64,000 nucleotides of DNA from assembly GCA_009911185.1 (NCBI GenBank), contig QXWW01000003.1:124001-188000 (forward strand). Reading direction: 5' to 3'. Shown in pieces: positions 22,846-32,053 of this stretch. Made by a program: the position numbers and the translations under genes. The notes under the pieces are model-generated. The model was not told the DNA's origin. It did not search any database and saw only the letters and a list, made by a program, of their open reading frames with translations. The stretch comes from Lachnospiraceae bacterium. GTDB taxonomy: Bacteria > Bacillota > Clostridia > Lachnospirales > Lachnospiraceae. Within the stretch, counting starts at the first letter, position 1. Each line of letters begins with the position of its first letter.

Positions 22846-23274
22846 ATGTCTTTATTAGGAACAAAAGAGATCATGGAGATTATTCCCCACAGACAGCCTT
22901 TTCTGCTGTTAGATACCATAGAAGAGTTAGAGCCAGGGAAACGTGCGGTGGGAAAGAAATGTGTCACCTATAATGAACCGTTTTTTGCCGGACATTTTCC
23001 GAAAGAGCCAGTGATGCCGGGAGTTTTGATTGTGGAAGCGCTGGCACAGGCAGGGGCAGTGGCAATTTTAAGTAATCCGGAATTTCAAGGCAGGACGGCT
23101 TACTTTGGAGCCATTAACAATGCCAGGTTTAAACAGAAAGTGGTCCCAGGAGATGTGTTGATGTTAGAACTTGAAATTATCAAGCAAAAGGGACCGGTAG
23201 GAGTTGGAAAGGCCACAGCGACAGTAAACGGAAAAACAGCAGTTACTGCAGAACTGACCTTTGCCATTAGTTAA
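22846..23274 (+). CDS. fabZ: 3-hydroxyacyl-ACP dehydratase
   Basis: 142 residues, hot-dog fold. [10 protein letters not shown] and [19 protein letters not shown] with the active His and Glu match FabZ. It dehydrates 3-hydroxyacyl-ACP. No fabM- or fabN-like isomerase is present in the operon. Confidence 0.95.
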   Translation: MSLLGTKEIMEIIPHRQPFLLLDTIEELEPGKRAVGKKCVTYNEPFFAGHFPKEPVMPGVLIVEALAQAGAVAILSNPEFQGRTAYFGAINNARFKQKVVPGDVLMLELEIIKQKGPVGVGKATATVNGKTAVTAELTFAIS

Positions 23275-23319
23275 TGACTACGGCAATTTTTAAGAATAAA
23301 AGTTAAAGGAGCATTTAAA

Positions 23320-24663
23320 ATGTTTCAAAAAATATTGATTGCCAACCGGGGAGAGATTGCAGTGCGTATTATACGTGCCTGCCGGGAAATGGGAATCTTG
23401 TCTGTTGCTGTATATTCGGAGGCAGATAAAGAGGCGCTTCACACACAGCTTGCAGATGAGGCAGTGTGTATTGGTCCGGCACAGAGCGCAGAGAGTTACC
23501 TGAATATGGAACGTATTATGAGTGCAGCCATTGCTACAAAAGCGCAGGCAATTCATCCGGGATTTGGCTTTTTGTCAGAAAATGAACATTTTGCGGATAT
23601 GTGTGTGAAAAGTGGAATTGCATTTATCGGTCCTTCTGGTGAACTGATTAATAAGATGGGAAATAAATCTCAGGCAAGAGCTACGATGATGGAAGCAGGC
23701 ATTCCGGTAGTTCCGGGGACCAAAGAGCCAGTTTATGAGGCAGAACGCGGACTGCAGATTGCAGATGATATGGGATATCCAGTTATGATCAAAGCATCTT
23801 CCGGAGGCGGCGGAAAAGGTATGCGGATTGCAGAAAGCCATGAAGAATTTGAAAACCATTTCCATTTGGCACAGCAGGAATCTGTCAATTCCTTTGGTGA
23901 TGATACGATGTATATTGAGAAATATATAGAGAAGCCCAGGCATATTGAGATACAGATTCTTGCAGATAAATATGGAAATACGCTGTGGCTGGGAGAACGT
24001 GACTGCTCTGTACAGAGACGCCATCAGAAGATGCTGGAAGAATCCCCCTGTGCGGTGATTGACGATCAGCTTCGGCAGCGCATGGGAGAAACTGCGGTCC
24101 GGGCAGCGAAGGCAGTACATTATGAAAATGCAGGAACCATAGAATTTCTGTTGGATAAAGATAAGAATTTTTATTTTATGGAAATGAATACCAGGATTCA
24201 GGTGGAACATCCGGTTACGGAAATGGTGACAGGCATTGATCTGGTAAAACAGCAGATTCGGATTGCGGCAGGTGAGAAACTGAAAATCCATCAGGAGGAT
24301 ATTCAGCTTAAAGGCCATGCCATTGAATGCCGTATTAATGCAGAGAATCCTGAAAAGAATTTTATGCCCTGTCCGGGAACCATTGAGGATCTTCATTTTC
24401 CTGGCGGCAACGGCGTACGTATCGAATCTGCACTGTATAATGGTTATACGATTCCAGCGTATTATGATTCCATGGTGGCAAAGGTGATTGTCCATGGAGA
24501 AGACAGAATGGATGCCATAAGGAAGATGCGCAGTGCCCTGGGAGAGGTGGTCGTGGATGGGATTATCACGAATTTGGATTTCCAGTATGAGATTTTGAAC
24601 CATCCGGTATTTCTGTCAGGCGACGTCAACACGCATTTTATACCGGATTATTTTGAAAAATAA
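23320..24663 (+). CDS. accC: Biotin carboxylase subunit of acetyl-CoA carboxylase
   Basis: 447 residues. The ATP-grasp core includes SSGGGGKGM, ERDCSVQRRHQK and EMNTRIQVEHPVTE, as in AccC. It carboxylates biotin on AccB using ATP and bicarbonate. A 45-base gap from fabZ holds AAAGGAG. Confidence 0.96.
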   Translation: MFQKILIANRGEIAVRIIRACREMGILSVAVYSEADKEALHTQLADEAVCIGPAQSAESYLNMERIMSAAIATKAQAIHPGFGFLSENEHFADMCVKSGIAFIGPSGELINKMGNKSQARATMMEAGIPVVPGTKEPVYEAERGLQIADDMGYPVMIKASSGGGGKGMRIAESHEEFENHFHLAQQESVNSFGDDTMYIEKYIEKPRHIEIQILADKYGNTLWLGERDCSVQRRHQKMLEESPCAVIDDQLRQRMGETAVRAAKAVHYENAGTIEFLLDKDKNFYFMEMNTRIQVEHPVTEMVTGIDLVKQQIRIAAGEKLKIHQEDIQLKGHAIECRINAENPEKNFMPCPGTIEDLHFPGGNGVRIESALYNGYTIPAYYDSMVAKVIVHGEDRMDAIRKMRSALGEVVVDGIITNLDFQYEILNHPVFLSGDVNTHFIPDYFEK

Positions 24664-24691
24664 TAGTTAGTGACAGAAAGTAGGGAAATAA

Positions 24692-26374
24692 ATGCTGAAA
24701 TTTAAAAAAACCAGTTATATTCCGGTACAGGGAAAGGAACCTCAGGTGCCGGAGGGATTATGGATAAAGTGTGATGGATGCGGAGAACTGCTGTACAAAG
24801 AGGATGTCAAGCAGAATCATTATATATGTTATAAGTGCGGCAAGTATTTCCGCATCACTACAAGGAAACGTCTGAGAATGGTTGCAGATAAGGGAAGCTA
24901 TGAAAAATGGGACGAAGGCCTGACAAATGAAAACCCGTTGGATTATCCTGATTATCCAGAAAAAATTACAGCATTAAAGGAACGGCTTGGCATAGATGAG
25001 GCTGTTACCTGTGGAAAATGCACCATTCATGGAGAAGAAGCGGTCGTCTGTGTCTGTGATGGCAGATTTCTTATGGGAAGCATGGGATATGTAGTGGGTG
25101 AGAAGATTGCAAGAGCTGTGGAGCGTGCCACGGAATTAAAACTTCCGGTCATTATATTTACTTGTTCCGGAGGGGCCAGAATGCAGGAAGGGATGGTGTC
25201 CTTAATGCAGATGGCGAAGACTTCTGCTGCATTGAAGCGTCATTCGAATGCAGGGCTGTTGTATATTTCTGTTCTGACAGACCCTACGACTGGAGGTGTA
25301 ACAGCAAGTTTTGCTATGCTGGGAGATATTATTCTTGCAGAGCCTGGGGCGCTGGTAGGGTTTGCAGGTCCACGAGTGATTGAACAGACCATACGGCAGA
25401 AACTTCCGGAAGGATTCCAGCGGGCGGAATTTCTGCTGGAGCATGGTTTGATTGACGGCATTGTGGAACGAGAAGACTTAAAGGAAACGCTGGCAAAGCT
25501 GATTGTTATGCACAGGCAGGTTGACGTAAAGGAGGCGCTGATTCCGAACCGCAGAAAAGAAAGAGTACAGGAATCGGGAAAGAGAAGAGAGCAGGTAACA
25601 GCCTGGGAGCGCGTACAGCGTGCCAGAGATCAGGAACGCCCCAGTGCATTAGACTATATTCAGGAAATTTTTATTGATTTTATGGAACTGCATGGAGACC
25701 GCCATTTTTCTGACGACGGAGCTGTGGTTGGCGGGATTGCCTATTTTGACGGATGTCCGGTGACTGTAATTGGACAGCAGAAAGGCAGGACGACGAAGGA
25801 AAATATTACACGCAATTTTGGCATGCCTTCTCCAGAAGGGTATCGGAAAGCGCTGCGTCTTATGGAACAGGCAGAAAAGTTTCACCGCCCTATAATTTGT
25901 TTTGTGGATACGCCGGGAGCTTTCTGCGGCATGGAGGCAGAAGAACGTGGACAGGGAGAAGCTATCGCGCGAAATTTATTTGAGATGTCAGATTTAACGG
26001 TTCCCGTGTTAAGCATTGTAATTGGAGAGGGAGGCAGCGGAGGCGCTCTCGCTCTTGCCGTGGGAAATGAAGTCTGGATGATGGAAAATGCCACTTATAC
26101 GATTTTATCACCAGAAGGTTTTGCTTCTATTTTATGGAAAGATTCTTCCAAAGCGCCTTTGGCAGCAGAGCAGATGCGTGTGACGGCTGCGGACTTAAAA
26201 GAGCTCGGCATTATTGAGCGCATTATCCGCGAGCCAGAGCCGGCAAATGTACAGAATGCAGGAAAAATAGCGGCGCATATGGCGGAAGAGATACGCAGGT
26301 TTCTTCATAAATACCTGTCTTTGGATGGGGAAACACTGGCGAAGTTACGTTATGAGAGATTTCGGAAAATGTAG
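24692..26374 (+). CDS. accDA: Fused acetyl-CoA carboxylase carboxyltransferase beta and alpha chains
   Basis: 560 residues in one open frame. Residues 1-285 are AccD with a zinc ribbon (C27, C30, C46, C49) and the GGARMQEG crotonase-fold core. After a basic linker, residues about 300-560 are AccA ([27 protein letters not shown]). Most bacteria make the two as separate chains of about 285 and 260-320 residues, so the fusion fixes their ratio. It moves the carboxyl group from biotin to acetyl-CoA. AccA is at the short end of its range. Confidence 0.93.
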   Translation: MLKFKKTSYIPVQGKEPQVPEGLWIKCDGCGELLYKEDVKQNHYICYKCGKYFRITTRKRLRMVADKGSYEKWDEGLTNENPLDYPDYPEKITALKERLGIDEAVTCGKCTIHGEEAVVCVCDGRFLMGSMGYVVGEKIARAVERATELKLPVIIFTCSGGARMQEGMVSLMQMAKTSAALKRHSNAGLLYISVLTDPTTGGVTASFAMLGDIILAEPGALVGFAGPRVIEQTIRQKLPEGFQRAEFLLEHGLIDGIVEREDLKETLAKLIVMHRQVDVKEALIPNRRKERVQESGKRREQVTAWERVQRARDQERPSALDYIQEIFIDFMELHGDRHFSDDGAVVGGIAYFDGCPVTVIGQQKGRTTKENITRNFGMPSPEGYRKALRLMEQAEKFHRPIICFVDTPGAFCGMEAEERGQGEAIARNLFEMSDLTVPVLSIVIGEGGSGGALALAVGNEVWMMENATYTILSPEGFASILWKDSSKAPLAAEQMRVTAADLKELGIIERIIREPEPANVQNAGKIAAHMAEEIRRFLHKYLSLDGETLAKLRYERFRKM

Positions 26375-26385
26375 GAGAGACAGCT

Positions 26386-27459
26386 ATGAGCAGAGCATTA
26401 ATGATAAATGGACTGACAGTGCCTGTGCCGGTGATACAGGGTGGTATGGGTGTTGGGGTCAGTCTGTCCGGGCTCGCCGGAAATGTGGCAAAGTGCGGAG
26501 GGGTTGGAATTATTTCCACCGCACAGATTGGGTATCAGGAATCAGGATTTGAGGAGCATCCTATCGAAACGAACTTAAAGGCTATTGCAAAGCATATCTG
26601 CCGGGCAAAGGAGATTGCCGGGGGCAAAGGAGCTGTAGGGGTTAATATTATGGTGGCTACCAGACGGTATGAAGATTATGTGAAGGCGGCTGTAAAGGCA
26701 GGAGCTGATTTGATCATATCTGGAGCCGGGCTTCCAACTGTTTTGCCGTCGCTGGTGGAAAAATCCAGGACCAGGATAGCGCCTGTCGTGTCTTCCATAA
26801 AATCTGCGTCTGTCATTTGCAGGCTTTGGGACAGAAAGTATAAACGGTGTCCGGATCTGATGGTGATTGAAGGACCGAAAGCGGGCGGACATCTGGGATT
26901 TGCCAGAGAAGAGCTGGAAAAAATTACAGATACAGAATATGAAAAAGAAATACAGGGAATAATGGAAGTTTCAAAAGAATATGGAACAAAATATGGGTAT
27001 CAGATCCCTGTGGTGGTTGCCGGCGGAATTTATGATGGAAAAGACATGGAACATGCGTTAGAACTTGGTGCGGACGGCGTGCAGGTGGCGACCAGGTTTG
27101 TAACCACATATGAGTGCGATGCCAGTGACGAATATAAACAGGCATACCTTGATGCAGAAGAGCAAGATATTGTTCTGGTACAAAGTCCAGTGGGAATGCC
27201 GGGACGGGCAGTGAAAAATGCATTTATCCTTGGAAAAGAGAAAGATAAGCCAAAGGGCTGGAAATGTCACCAGTGTCTGGCAAAATGCAATCCAGAGAAA
27301 ATTCCTTATTGTATTACAGACGCCCTGATAAATGCAGTAAAGGGAAATCTTGATAAAGGTTTGATTTTCTGCGGAACCAACGCCTGGCGGGCAAAGAAGC
27401 TGGAGCATGTTTCCGAGATTATGGAAGAGTTTAAGACAGCAGCGGGGCTGTCGCACTAA
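26386..27459 (+). CDS. FabK-like flavin oxidoreductase with C-terminal Cys cluster
   Basis: 357 residues. It shares the FabK/nitronate monooxygenase barrel: IQGGMGVG, CGGVGIISTAQIG, GAGLP, EGPKAGGHLGF and VVAGGIYDGKDM. Unlike the operon's FabK it has a C-terminal addition with C294, C297, C301 and C309 (CX2CX3CX7C), a plausible metal or iron-sulphur site. It is the last gene of the fab operon, 11 bases after accDA and behind TAGGAGAGA. It may be a second enoyl-ACP reductase, a reductase with altered chain specificity, or a nitronate monooxygenase. The family is certain; the substrate is not. Confidence 0.82.
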   Translation: MSRALMINGLTVPVPVIQGGMGVGVSLSGLAGNVAKCGGVGIISTAQIGYQESGFEEHPIETNLKAIAKHICRAKEIAGGKGAVGVNIMVATRRYEDYVKAAVKAGADLIISGAGLPTVLPSLVEKSRTRIAPVVSSIKSASVICRLWDRKYKRCPDLMVIEGPKAGGHLGFAREELEKITDTEYEKEIQGIMEVSKEYGTKYGYQIPVVVAGGIYDGKDMEHALELGADGVQVATRFVTTYECDASDEYKQAYLDAEEQDIVLVQSPVGMPGRAVKNAFILGKEKDKPKGWKCHQCLAKCNPEKIPYCITDALINAVKGNLDKGLIFCGTNAWRAKKLEHVSEIMEEFKTAAGLSH

Positions 27460-27516
27460 CATAAATAGTAAAGCATAGATTCGTTCATAAGGTTTGCATT
27501 GTTCTGTAATATAAAC

Positions 27517-27545
27517 AATATGCCCAAAATCATCTTGGGCATATT
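27517..27545. terminator. Terminator hairpin of the fab operon and the convergent mcp gene
   Basis: AATATGCCCAA (27517-27527) and TTGGGCATATT (27535-27545) form a perfect 11-bp stem with a 7-base loop between convergent genes. There is no long T-run, but position and symmetry suggest use from both sides. Confidence 0.7.
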
Positions 27546-27614
27546 ATCTTTGCCACTTGAACGGCAAGACCTTTGAGCAAGTGCATATTTGTGCGACAAC
27601 CCCATTTATGTACC

Positions 27615-29315
27615 TTATTTTGTCAATTCAAATTGTCCTACCAGCTCATCCAGCATTGCTGCCTGTGCAGACAGTTCTTCGCTGGTTGCAGACGCTTCCT
27701 GTGCAGTAGCGGCGTTGCTTTGAACTACTCCTGAAATTTGGTTAACGCCTATTTCAGCCTGCCGCATGGACTCGGCCTGGTCTTCCATCATAACCTTCAG
27801 GTTTCTGGAGAAATCCGCAATCTGTTTGATTCCCTCCATAACAGCCTCAATAGTTGTGGCGGCATGGTCTGCTGCTGAATTTCCTTCTGAAACTTCTTTG
27901 ATAGAAGCCTCAATCAGTTCTCTGGTATTCACTGCTGCTTTTGCACTTTGATCTGCAAGATCCCGAATCTGGTCGGCAACTACTGCAAAGCCGCGCCCGG
28001 ATTCTCCGGCGCGCGCAGCTTCTATGGAAGCGTTCAGGGACAACAGATTGGTCTGTGCAGCGATGGATTCAATTTCGGAGATAATGTCTCCAATTCTGGT
28101 GGAAGTATCGTTGATACGTTCCATAGCCGCCATCATGGAATTCATTTCTTCCCGGCTGTGGTCTGCCTGGTTGGCATATTCCTGTGCTCTTGCATAAGAT
28201 TCCTCTGCATTTTGCGCGCCTTTTTCCATAGAGACAGTGATATCTGAGATTGTGGCGTGCAGTTCCTGTACCGCGTTTGCCTGTTCCGTAGCGCCCTGTG
28301 CAAGACATTGCGAAGCGTTGGCTAGTTCGTTGGAGCCGGAGGATACCTGGTTGGAGGCTTCCCCGATAGACAGCAGTGTTTCTGTCATCTGGTCTCTCAA
28401 ACCGCGCATAGATTCATACAGTTTCTGGAAATCACCTGTGTATTTCTCTGCGATTTTCGACTTAACCGTATAATTTCCGCCAGCCATCTCCCCTAAAACT
28501 TCTTCAACATCAAAGATAATTTCATCCAGGTTGTTGGCCATATCCTGAGCGTCTTTCGCCATAATTTCCACTTCATCTTCCGTCCGTACTTCCGGGAAGG
28601 GAGAGGTAAGATCGCCTGTGGAGAAGGTATTGAGACGTTCTCCGAGCTTTCTGAGCGGATTGGCGATTTTCTTTGCCATTTTTTTACCGATTTTTGTAGA
28701 TAATACCATGGCGGCTGCGATAACGGCAACAATGGCGACTGCGAAAAACCAAACAAGAATTACCAGTGTTTTAGAAAGGCGGTTTCCTTCCGTTACTTTT
28801 ACCTCCAGCAGCTCTTCCAGCTTTTTATAAATACTGTTATAGATATCTGCAAGCTCTGAGAGGGCAATCTCCTGTGCCTGGACGCAAAGTTCCCGGTCTG
28901 TGCTTGCTCCAAGTTCCATAATTTCTGTATCCAGTTTCCAGTAATTTTCCAATTCGGATTTGATGGCATCGTAAGTTTCTCTGCCGTCTTTGGATACGAT
29001 AGTATTTTCTATAGCAGCGAAATAAGTTTCAAATTTTTCTCTGTTTTCTTCGTGCTGTTCGACGACGGCGGCAATTGCGTCTGCGTTGTCATATCCGATT
29101 GCAGCTCGAAGTGAAGATCTGACATCGGCAAATTCAAACATAGCTTTTCCGATATCACCCTGTGCAAATCCAAAATTATTTAATGCATAGGCATATCGTG
29201 TGGATACGATAATCAATGCAATCAGACCTAAAAGAGCCGCTGTTGCCGTAATTGTTGATACCTTGAATATGGAAATTGTCAACTTTTTTTCAATATTCTG
29301 CTTTTCGTTCATCAC
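27615..29315 (-). CDS. Methyl-accepting chemotaxis protein
   Basis: 566 residues. Membrane spans at about 18-40 and 188-212 flank a helical extracellular sensor (four-helix-bundle type), followed by HAMP (about 213-268) and a long signalling coiled coil. The tip has the conserved ESIAAQTNLLSLNASIEAARAGESGRGFAVVA hairpin split across two helices. It signals to CheA/CheW and steers the flagella encoded further right. GTG 29315 (9 bases after AGGAG) or ATG 29312 may start it. Its ligand is unknown. A 620-base leader may precede it. Confidence 0.93.
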   Translation of the reverse strand: MMNEKQNIEKKLTISIFKVSTITATAALLGLIALIIVSTRYAYALNNFGFAQGDIGKAMFEFADVRSSLRAAIGYDNADAIAAVVEQHEENREKFETYFAAIENTIVSKDGRETYDAIKSELENYWKLDTEIMELGASTDRELCVQAQEIALSELADIYNSIYKKLEELLEVKVTEGNRLSKTLVILVWFFAVAIVAVIAAAMVLSTKIGKKMAKKIANPLRKLGERLNTFSTGDLTSPFPEVRTEDEVEIMAKDAQDMANNLDEIIFDVEEVLGEMAGGNYTVKSKIAEKYTGDFQKLYESMRGLRDQMTETLLSIGEASNQVSSGSNELANASQCLAQGATEQANAVQELHATISDITVSMEKGAQNAEESYARAQEYANQADHSREEMNSMMAAMERINDTSTRIGDIISEIESIAAQTNLLSLNASIEAARAGESGRGFAVVADQIRDLADQSAKAAVNTRELIEASIKEVSEGNSAADHAATTIEAVMEGIKQIADFSRNLKVMMEDQAESMRQAEIGVNQISGVVQSNAATAQEASATSEELSAQAAMLDELVGQFELTK

Positions 29316-29918
29316 TAATAATTGCTCCTTTCATAAGTTAAGTGAAGTTTTTCTTGGGGTGATTTCTCAGTTGTATGTCCGAAAATCCCTTTTCCCAAAG
29401 TACGAATCATATTTGTCTGTCCCTGTGCTGCTTTAGATTTTCCCCGTGCACCGCTGTTAACCTTCAACAAATCCGTCCTGCAGATGAACAGATATCCTGC
29501 GTGATTTTATCTGAATATCAATAAGATAGTGCATCAGAGCTTGAGGTAATTTACCCTCTTTGTTCTTCTGATTAGGGAAGACCTTGTCACGCGAAAGCTT
29601 TTTCCTGGCAGAAGAATAAAATGTGCACCCGCGCAAAAGGAAATATGTTGCGAAAGCTGACCGTTCTAAGGTATCCTCAGGCAAGCCTGGTACCTCTTCG
29701 GACAAATCTGCACGCGGCGCGGCAAGTCGTCCGAAGTCTCCGTTTCTCTTCGGTCCACGCTAAATGGACATCCACTGGAAGTCCAGTGCCCTCATGAAAA
29801 GGGATTCGGGAAGCTGAAGCGGGGGTATCTGCTTTGATTTTTGTTTGGAACAATAATTCTAAACCAGGTTCGTAAGCTGGGAAAAAGAATTTTCTTAATA
29901 CATGATATTTCATGTTAT
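29316..29918 (-). other. Gene-free, hairpin-rich interval, possible structured RNA or long mcp leader
   Basis: No convincing gene. Two overlapping minus-strand frames (29457-29705 and 29677-29943) lack ribosome sites. The segment 29690-29800 is clearly GC-richer than its flanks and rich in inverted repeats. CTTCGGAC (29696-29703) can pair with GTCCGAAG (29729-29736). The same GTCCGAAG can pair instead with a CTTCGG about 11 bases further on. CACTGG/CCAGTG and CAGGC/GCCTG hairpins also occur. GCGAAAGCT is repeated at 29591 and 29651. A minus-strand promoter lies at its upstream edge. Confidence 0.4.
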
Positions 29919-29943
29919 ATGTATGTAAATAACTTACATACAT
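29919..29943. promoter_or_regulatory. Perfect palindrome at a minus-strand transcription start
   Basis: ATGTATGTAA (29919-29928) and TTACATACAT (29934-29943) are perfect 10-bp arms around ATAAC. It lies immediately downstream of the minus-strand -10, so it could be an operator or a 5' hairpin. Confidence 0.55.
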
Positions 29944-29971
29944 ATTATACTCTGTTTGGAAAATTATTCAA
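29944..29971 (-). promoter_or_regulatory. Minus-strand promoter upstream of the structured interval
   Basis: On the minus strand TTGAAT (29971-29966), a 16-base spacer and a perfect TATAAT (29949-29944). Transcription would run leftwards through the structured interval towards the chemoreceptor. Confidence 0.6.
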
Positions 29972-30029
29972 TAAAAATCAGTAAAAAATAGGAATATTGT
30001 CACAATTTTTACAATACCTAAAATTTCTC

Positions 30030-30058
30030 TTTCCAAATCTTATGTAAATTGTTATAAT
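30030..30058 (+). promoter_or_regulatory. Promoter of the GH13-like gene
   Basis: TTTCCA (30030-30035), 17-base spacer and a perfect TATAAT (30053-30058), 45 bases before the start codon. Confidence 0.6.
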
Positions 30059-30103
30059 ATAACGACAGGAAGCAGAAATTAACAGACATCACAGGAGGAG
30101 CAT

Positions 30104-32053
30104 ATGAATTTTCAAATCTGTACCGGAATGCAGGAGAAAGCAGGCGTAACCAGGGAGAGGGACGTGATTCTTTTTTCCACTCGGGCGCCAGAACATGCAG
30201 ACTGCAAATTATTTTTGTATCCCAGAGACAATGGAACGGTTCTGAAAATTCCTATGAAAGCACAAGAAAGTGGGAAAACTTTATATACTGTGGGTATACA
30301 TGGGCTGGATTGGGAGAACTATGACTATAATTTTGAAATAAATGGCCGGGAAGTAATAGATAAGTATGCGCGGAAAATTACGGGACGTGAAATATGGGGA
30401 GATGAAAAACGTCGGCCAAAGTTGCTGCGGGCCGGGGAATTTGTACCTCAGAGGGAGCAAATAACGCAGGAAGACGGAGGAAAAGAGCCTGGGAGTCTGC
30501 ATCATATCTCAAAAGCAGAAAAAAGTAATATTAAAATTAAAGGTTCTTTCTATTTTTCGGATTTTAATTGGAAAAAGGATAAAAATCCTGAAATAGCCAA
30601 GGAAGATATGGTAATGTACAAACTCCATGTCCGGAGTTTTTCTATGGGGATGCGTAAGAGCAATAAAAAGCGTGGAACTGTGGGAGCAATTTATCGGAGA
30701 CTGGATGCATTAAAAAATATGGGGATTACCACAGTTTTGTTTATGCCCTTGTATGAGTTTGAGGAATTTCTTATTTTGGACGAGAGTAAAAATCAGGAGA
30801 ATCCTCAGAACTTACTTAATTGTTGGGGGTATACGGCAGGCAGTTATTTTGCGCCGAAGGCTTCTTTTTTGTCAGAAAATAATCCGGATGAATTAAAGCG
30901 CCTGATTATGAAAATGCATGAAAAGGGGATGGAGTGCATCCTGGAATTTTACTTTTCTGAAAAATTAAATCTATTTTTTATTATTGATATTTTGCATTAC
31001 TGGCACAGGGAATATCATGTGGATGGTTTTCGAATTATTGGAAATCCAACAGCGGCTAAACTGCTGGCAAGAGATGAAACGCTGTCGGGATGTAAGCTGT
31101 TTTTTGATGGCTTTTCGGAAGAACAGGCGCGGGATCCCGAACGGTTTGGACCAAAGCTGTATACTTATAATGAGGAATTTTTATATGGGATGCGGAAGAT
31201 TTTGAATCATCATAATGGCAGTATTTATGAATTTGCCTGCCAGATGCGCAGACAGCAGTCGCATCAGGGGTTTGTGAATTATATTGCGGAAAACAATGGA
31301 TTTACGCTTTGGGACGTCTTTTCTTATGAACAGAAGCACAATGAATTAAATGGCGAGGATAACCGCGATGGCAATTATTGTAATTACAGCAGTAATTGCG
31401 GACAGGAAGGATTCAGTCGTAAATATGAGGTACTGCAGTTGCGCAAACAGCAGGTAAGAAATGCCCTTGCGATTCTTTTTTTTGCGCAGGGAGTTCCTCT
31501 GCTTTGGATGGGAGACGAGTGCTGTAATTCTCAAAATGGCAACAATAATGCCTATTGCCAGGATAATGAGATTGGCTGGAAGGAATGGAGGAATAACGAA
31601 TTATGCCGGGAAATGATACACTATGTTTCCGCGCTTGCCGGGATTCGGAAAAAATACCGGATGATTCGGATGCCTGATCCTTATAAGCTGATTGATTATA
31701 AAAATGCAGGCAGTCCGGATCTGTCTTATCATAGTGACGCCGGTTGGAAAATAGACTTTAATATGAACCGCGGGTTTATCGGGATGTTTTATTGCGGCGT
31801 TTATGCGGAGACGACAGAACATGTGTATATTGCTTATAATTTTCAATATTATTCCCAGAAATTTGCACTTCCCGGCGGAATAGAATGGAAACTGCTGCTG
31901 GATACGGCCAGGGAGGAGGCTGTATTGGCAGAAGCAGAGTGTCTGGGTGAAATTCGTGAAATAGAGGTGGAAGGCCAGGCAATCTGCTTTTTAACGGGAA
32001 GTCCTGCGCCTGCAAAAAAGAGACGGGCAAAAATAAACAGGAGGAAGGAATGA
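30104..32053 (+). CDS. GH13 isoamylase/GlgX-like protein lacking catalytic residues
   Basis: 649 residues, start behind GGAGGAG. An N-terminal CBM48-like domain (about 15-95) is followed by a GH13 barrel close to glycogen-debranching enzymes (KYARKITGREIWGDE; FTLWDVFSYEQKHNE; NGEDNRDGNYCNYSSNCG). The three catalytic positions are changed: the nucleophile Asp after GFRx is I312, the acid Glu in the KLxxE strand is D335, and the Asp of the HD pair is N398 (HD reads NN). The frame is intact and otherwise well kept, so this looks like a maintained pseudoenzyme, not decay. A glycan-binding or regulatory role is inferred. Translationally coupled to the TraX gene. Confidence 0.8.
   Translation: MNFQICTGMQEKAGVTRERDVILFSTRAPEHADCKLFLYPRDNGTVLKIPMKAQESGKTLYTVGIHGLDWENYDYNFEINGREVIDKYARKITGREIWGDEKRRPKLLRAGEFVPQREQITQEDGGKEPGSLHHISKAEKSNIKIKGSFYFSDFNWKKDKNPEIAKEDMVMYKLHVRSFSMGMRKSNKKRGTVGAIYRRLDALKNMGITTVLFMPLYEFEEFLILDESKNQENPQNLLNCWGYTAGSYFAPKASFLSENNPDELKRLIMKMHEKGMECILEFYFSEKLNLFFIIDILHYWHREYHVDGFRIIGNPTAAKLLARDETLSGCKLFFDGFSEEQARDPERFGPKLYTYNEEFLYGMRKILNHHNGSIYEFACQMRRQQSHQGFVNYIAENNGFTLWDVFSYEQKHNELNGEDNRDGNYCNYSSNCGQEGFSRKYEVLQLRKQQVRNALAILFFAQGVPLLWMGDECCNSQNGNNNAYCQDNEIGWKEWRNNELCREMIHYVSALAGIRKKYRMIRMPDPYKLIDYKNAGSPDLSYHSDAGWKIDFNMNRGFIGMFYCGVYAETTEHVYIAYNFQYYSQKFALPGGIEWKLLLDTAREEAVLAEAECLGEIREIEVEGQAICFLTGSPAPAKKRRAKINRRKE

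Noticed and set aside
23575..24603. Long minus-strand frame (342 codons) opposite accC
   Set aside because: It mirrors a fully conserved gene, has no ribosome site or family motif, and its composition is that of an antisense shadow.
29457..29943. Two overlapping minus-strand frames of 82 and 88 codons
   Set aside because: Different frames, non-ATG or unsupported starts, and no ribosome site; an RNA or decayed element explains the interval better.
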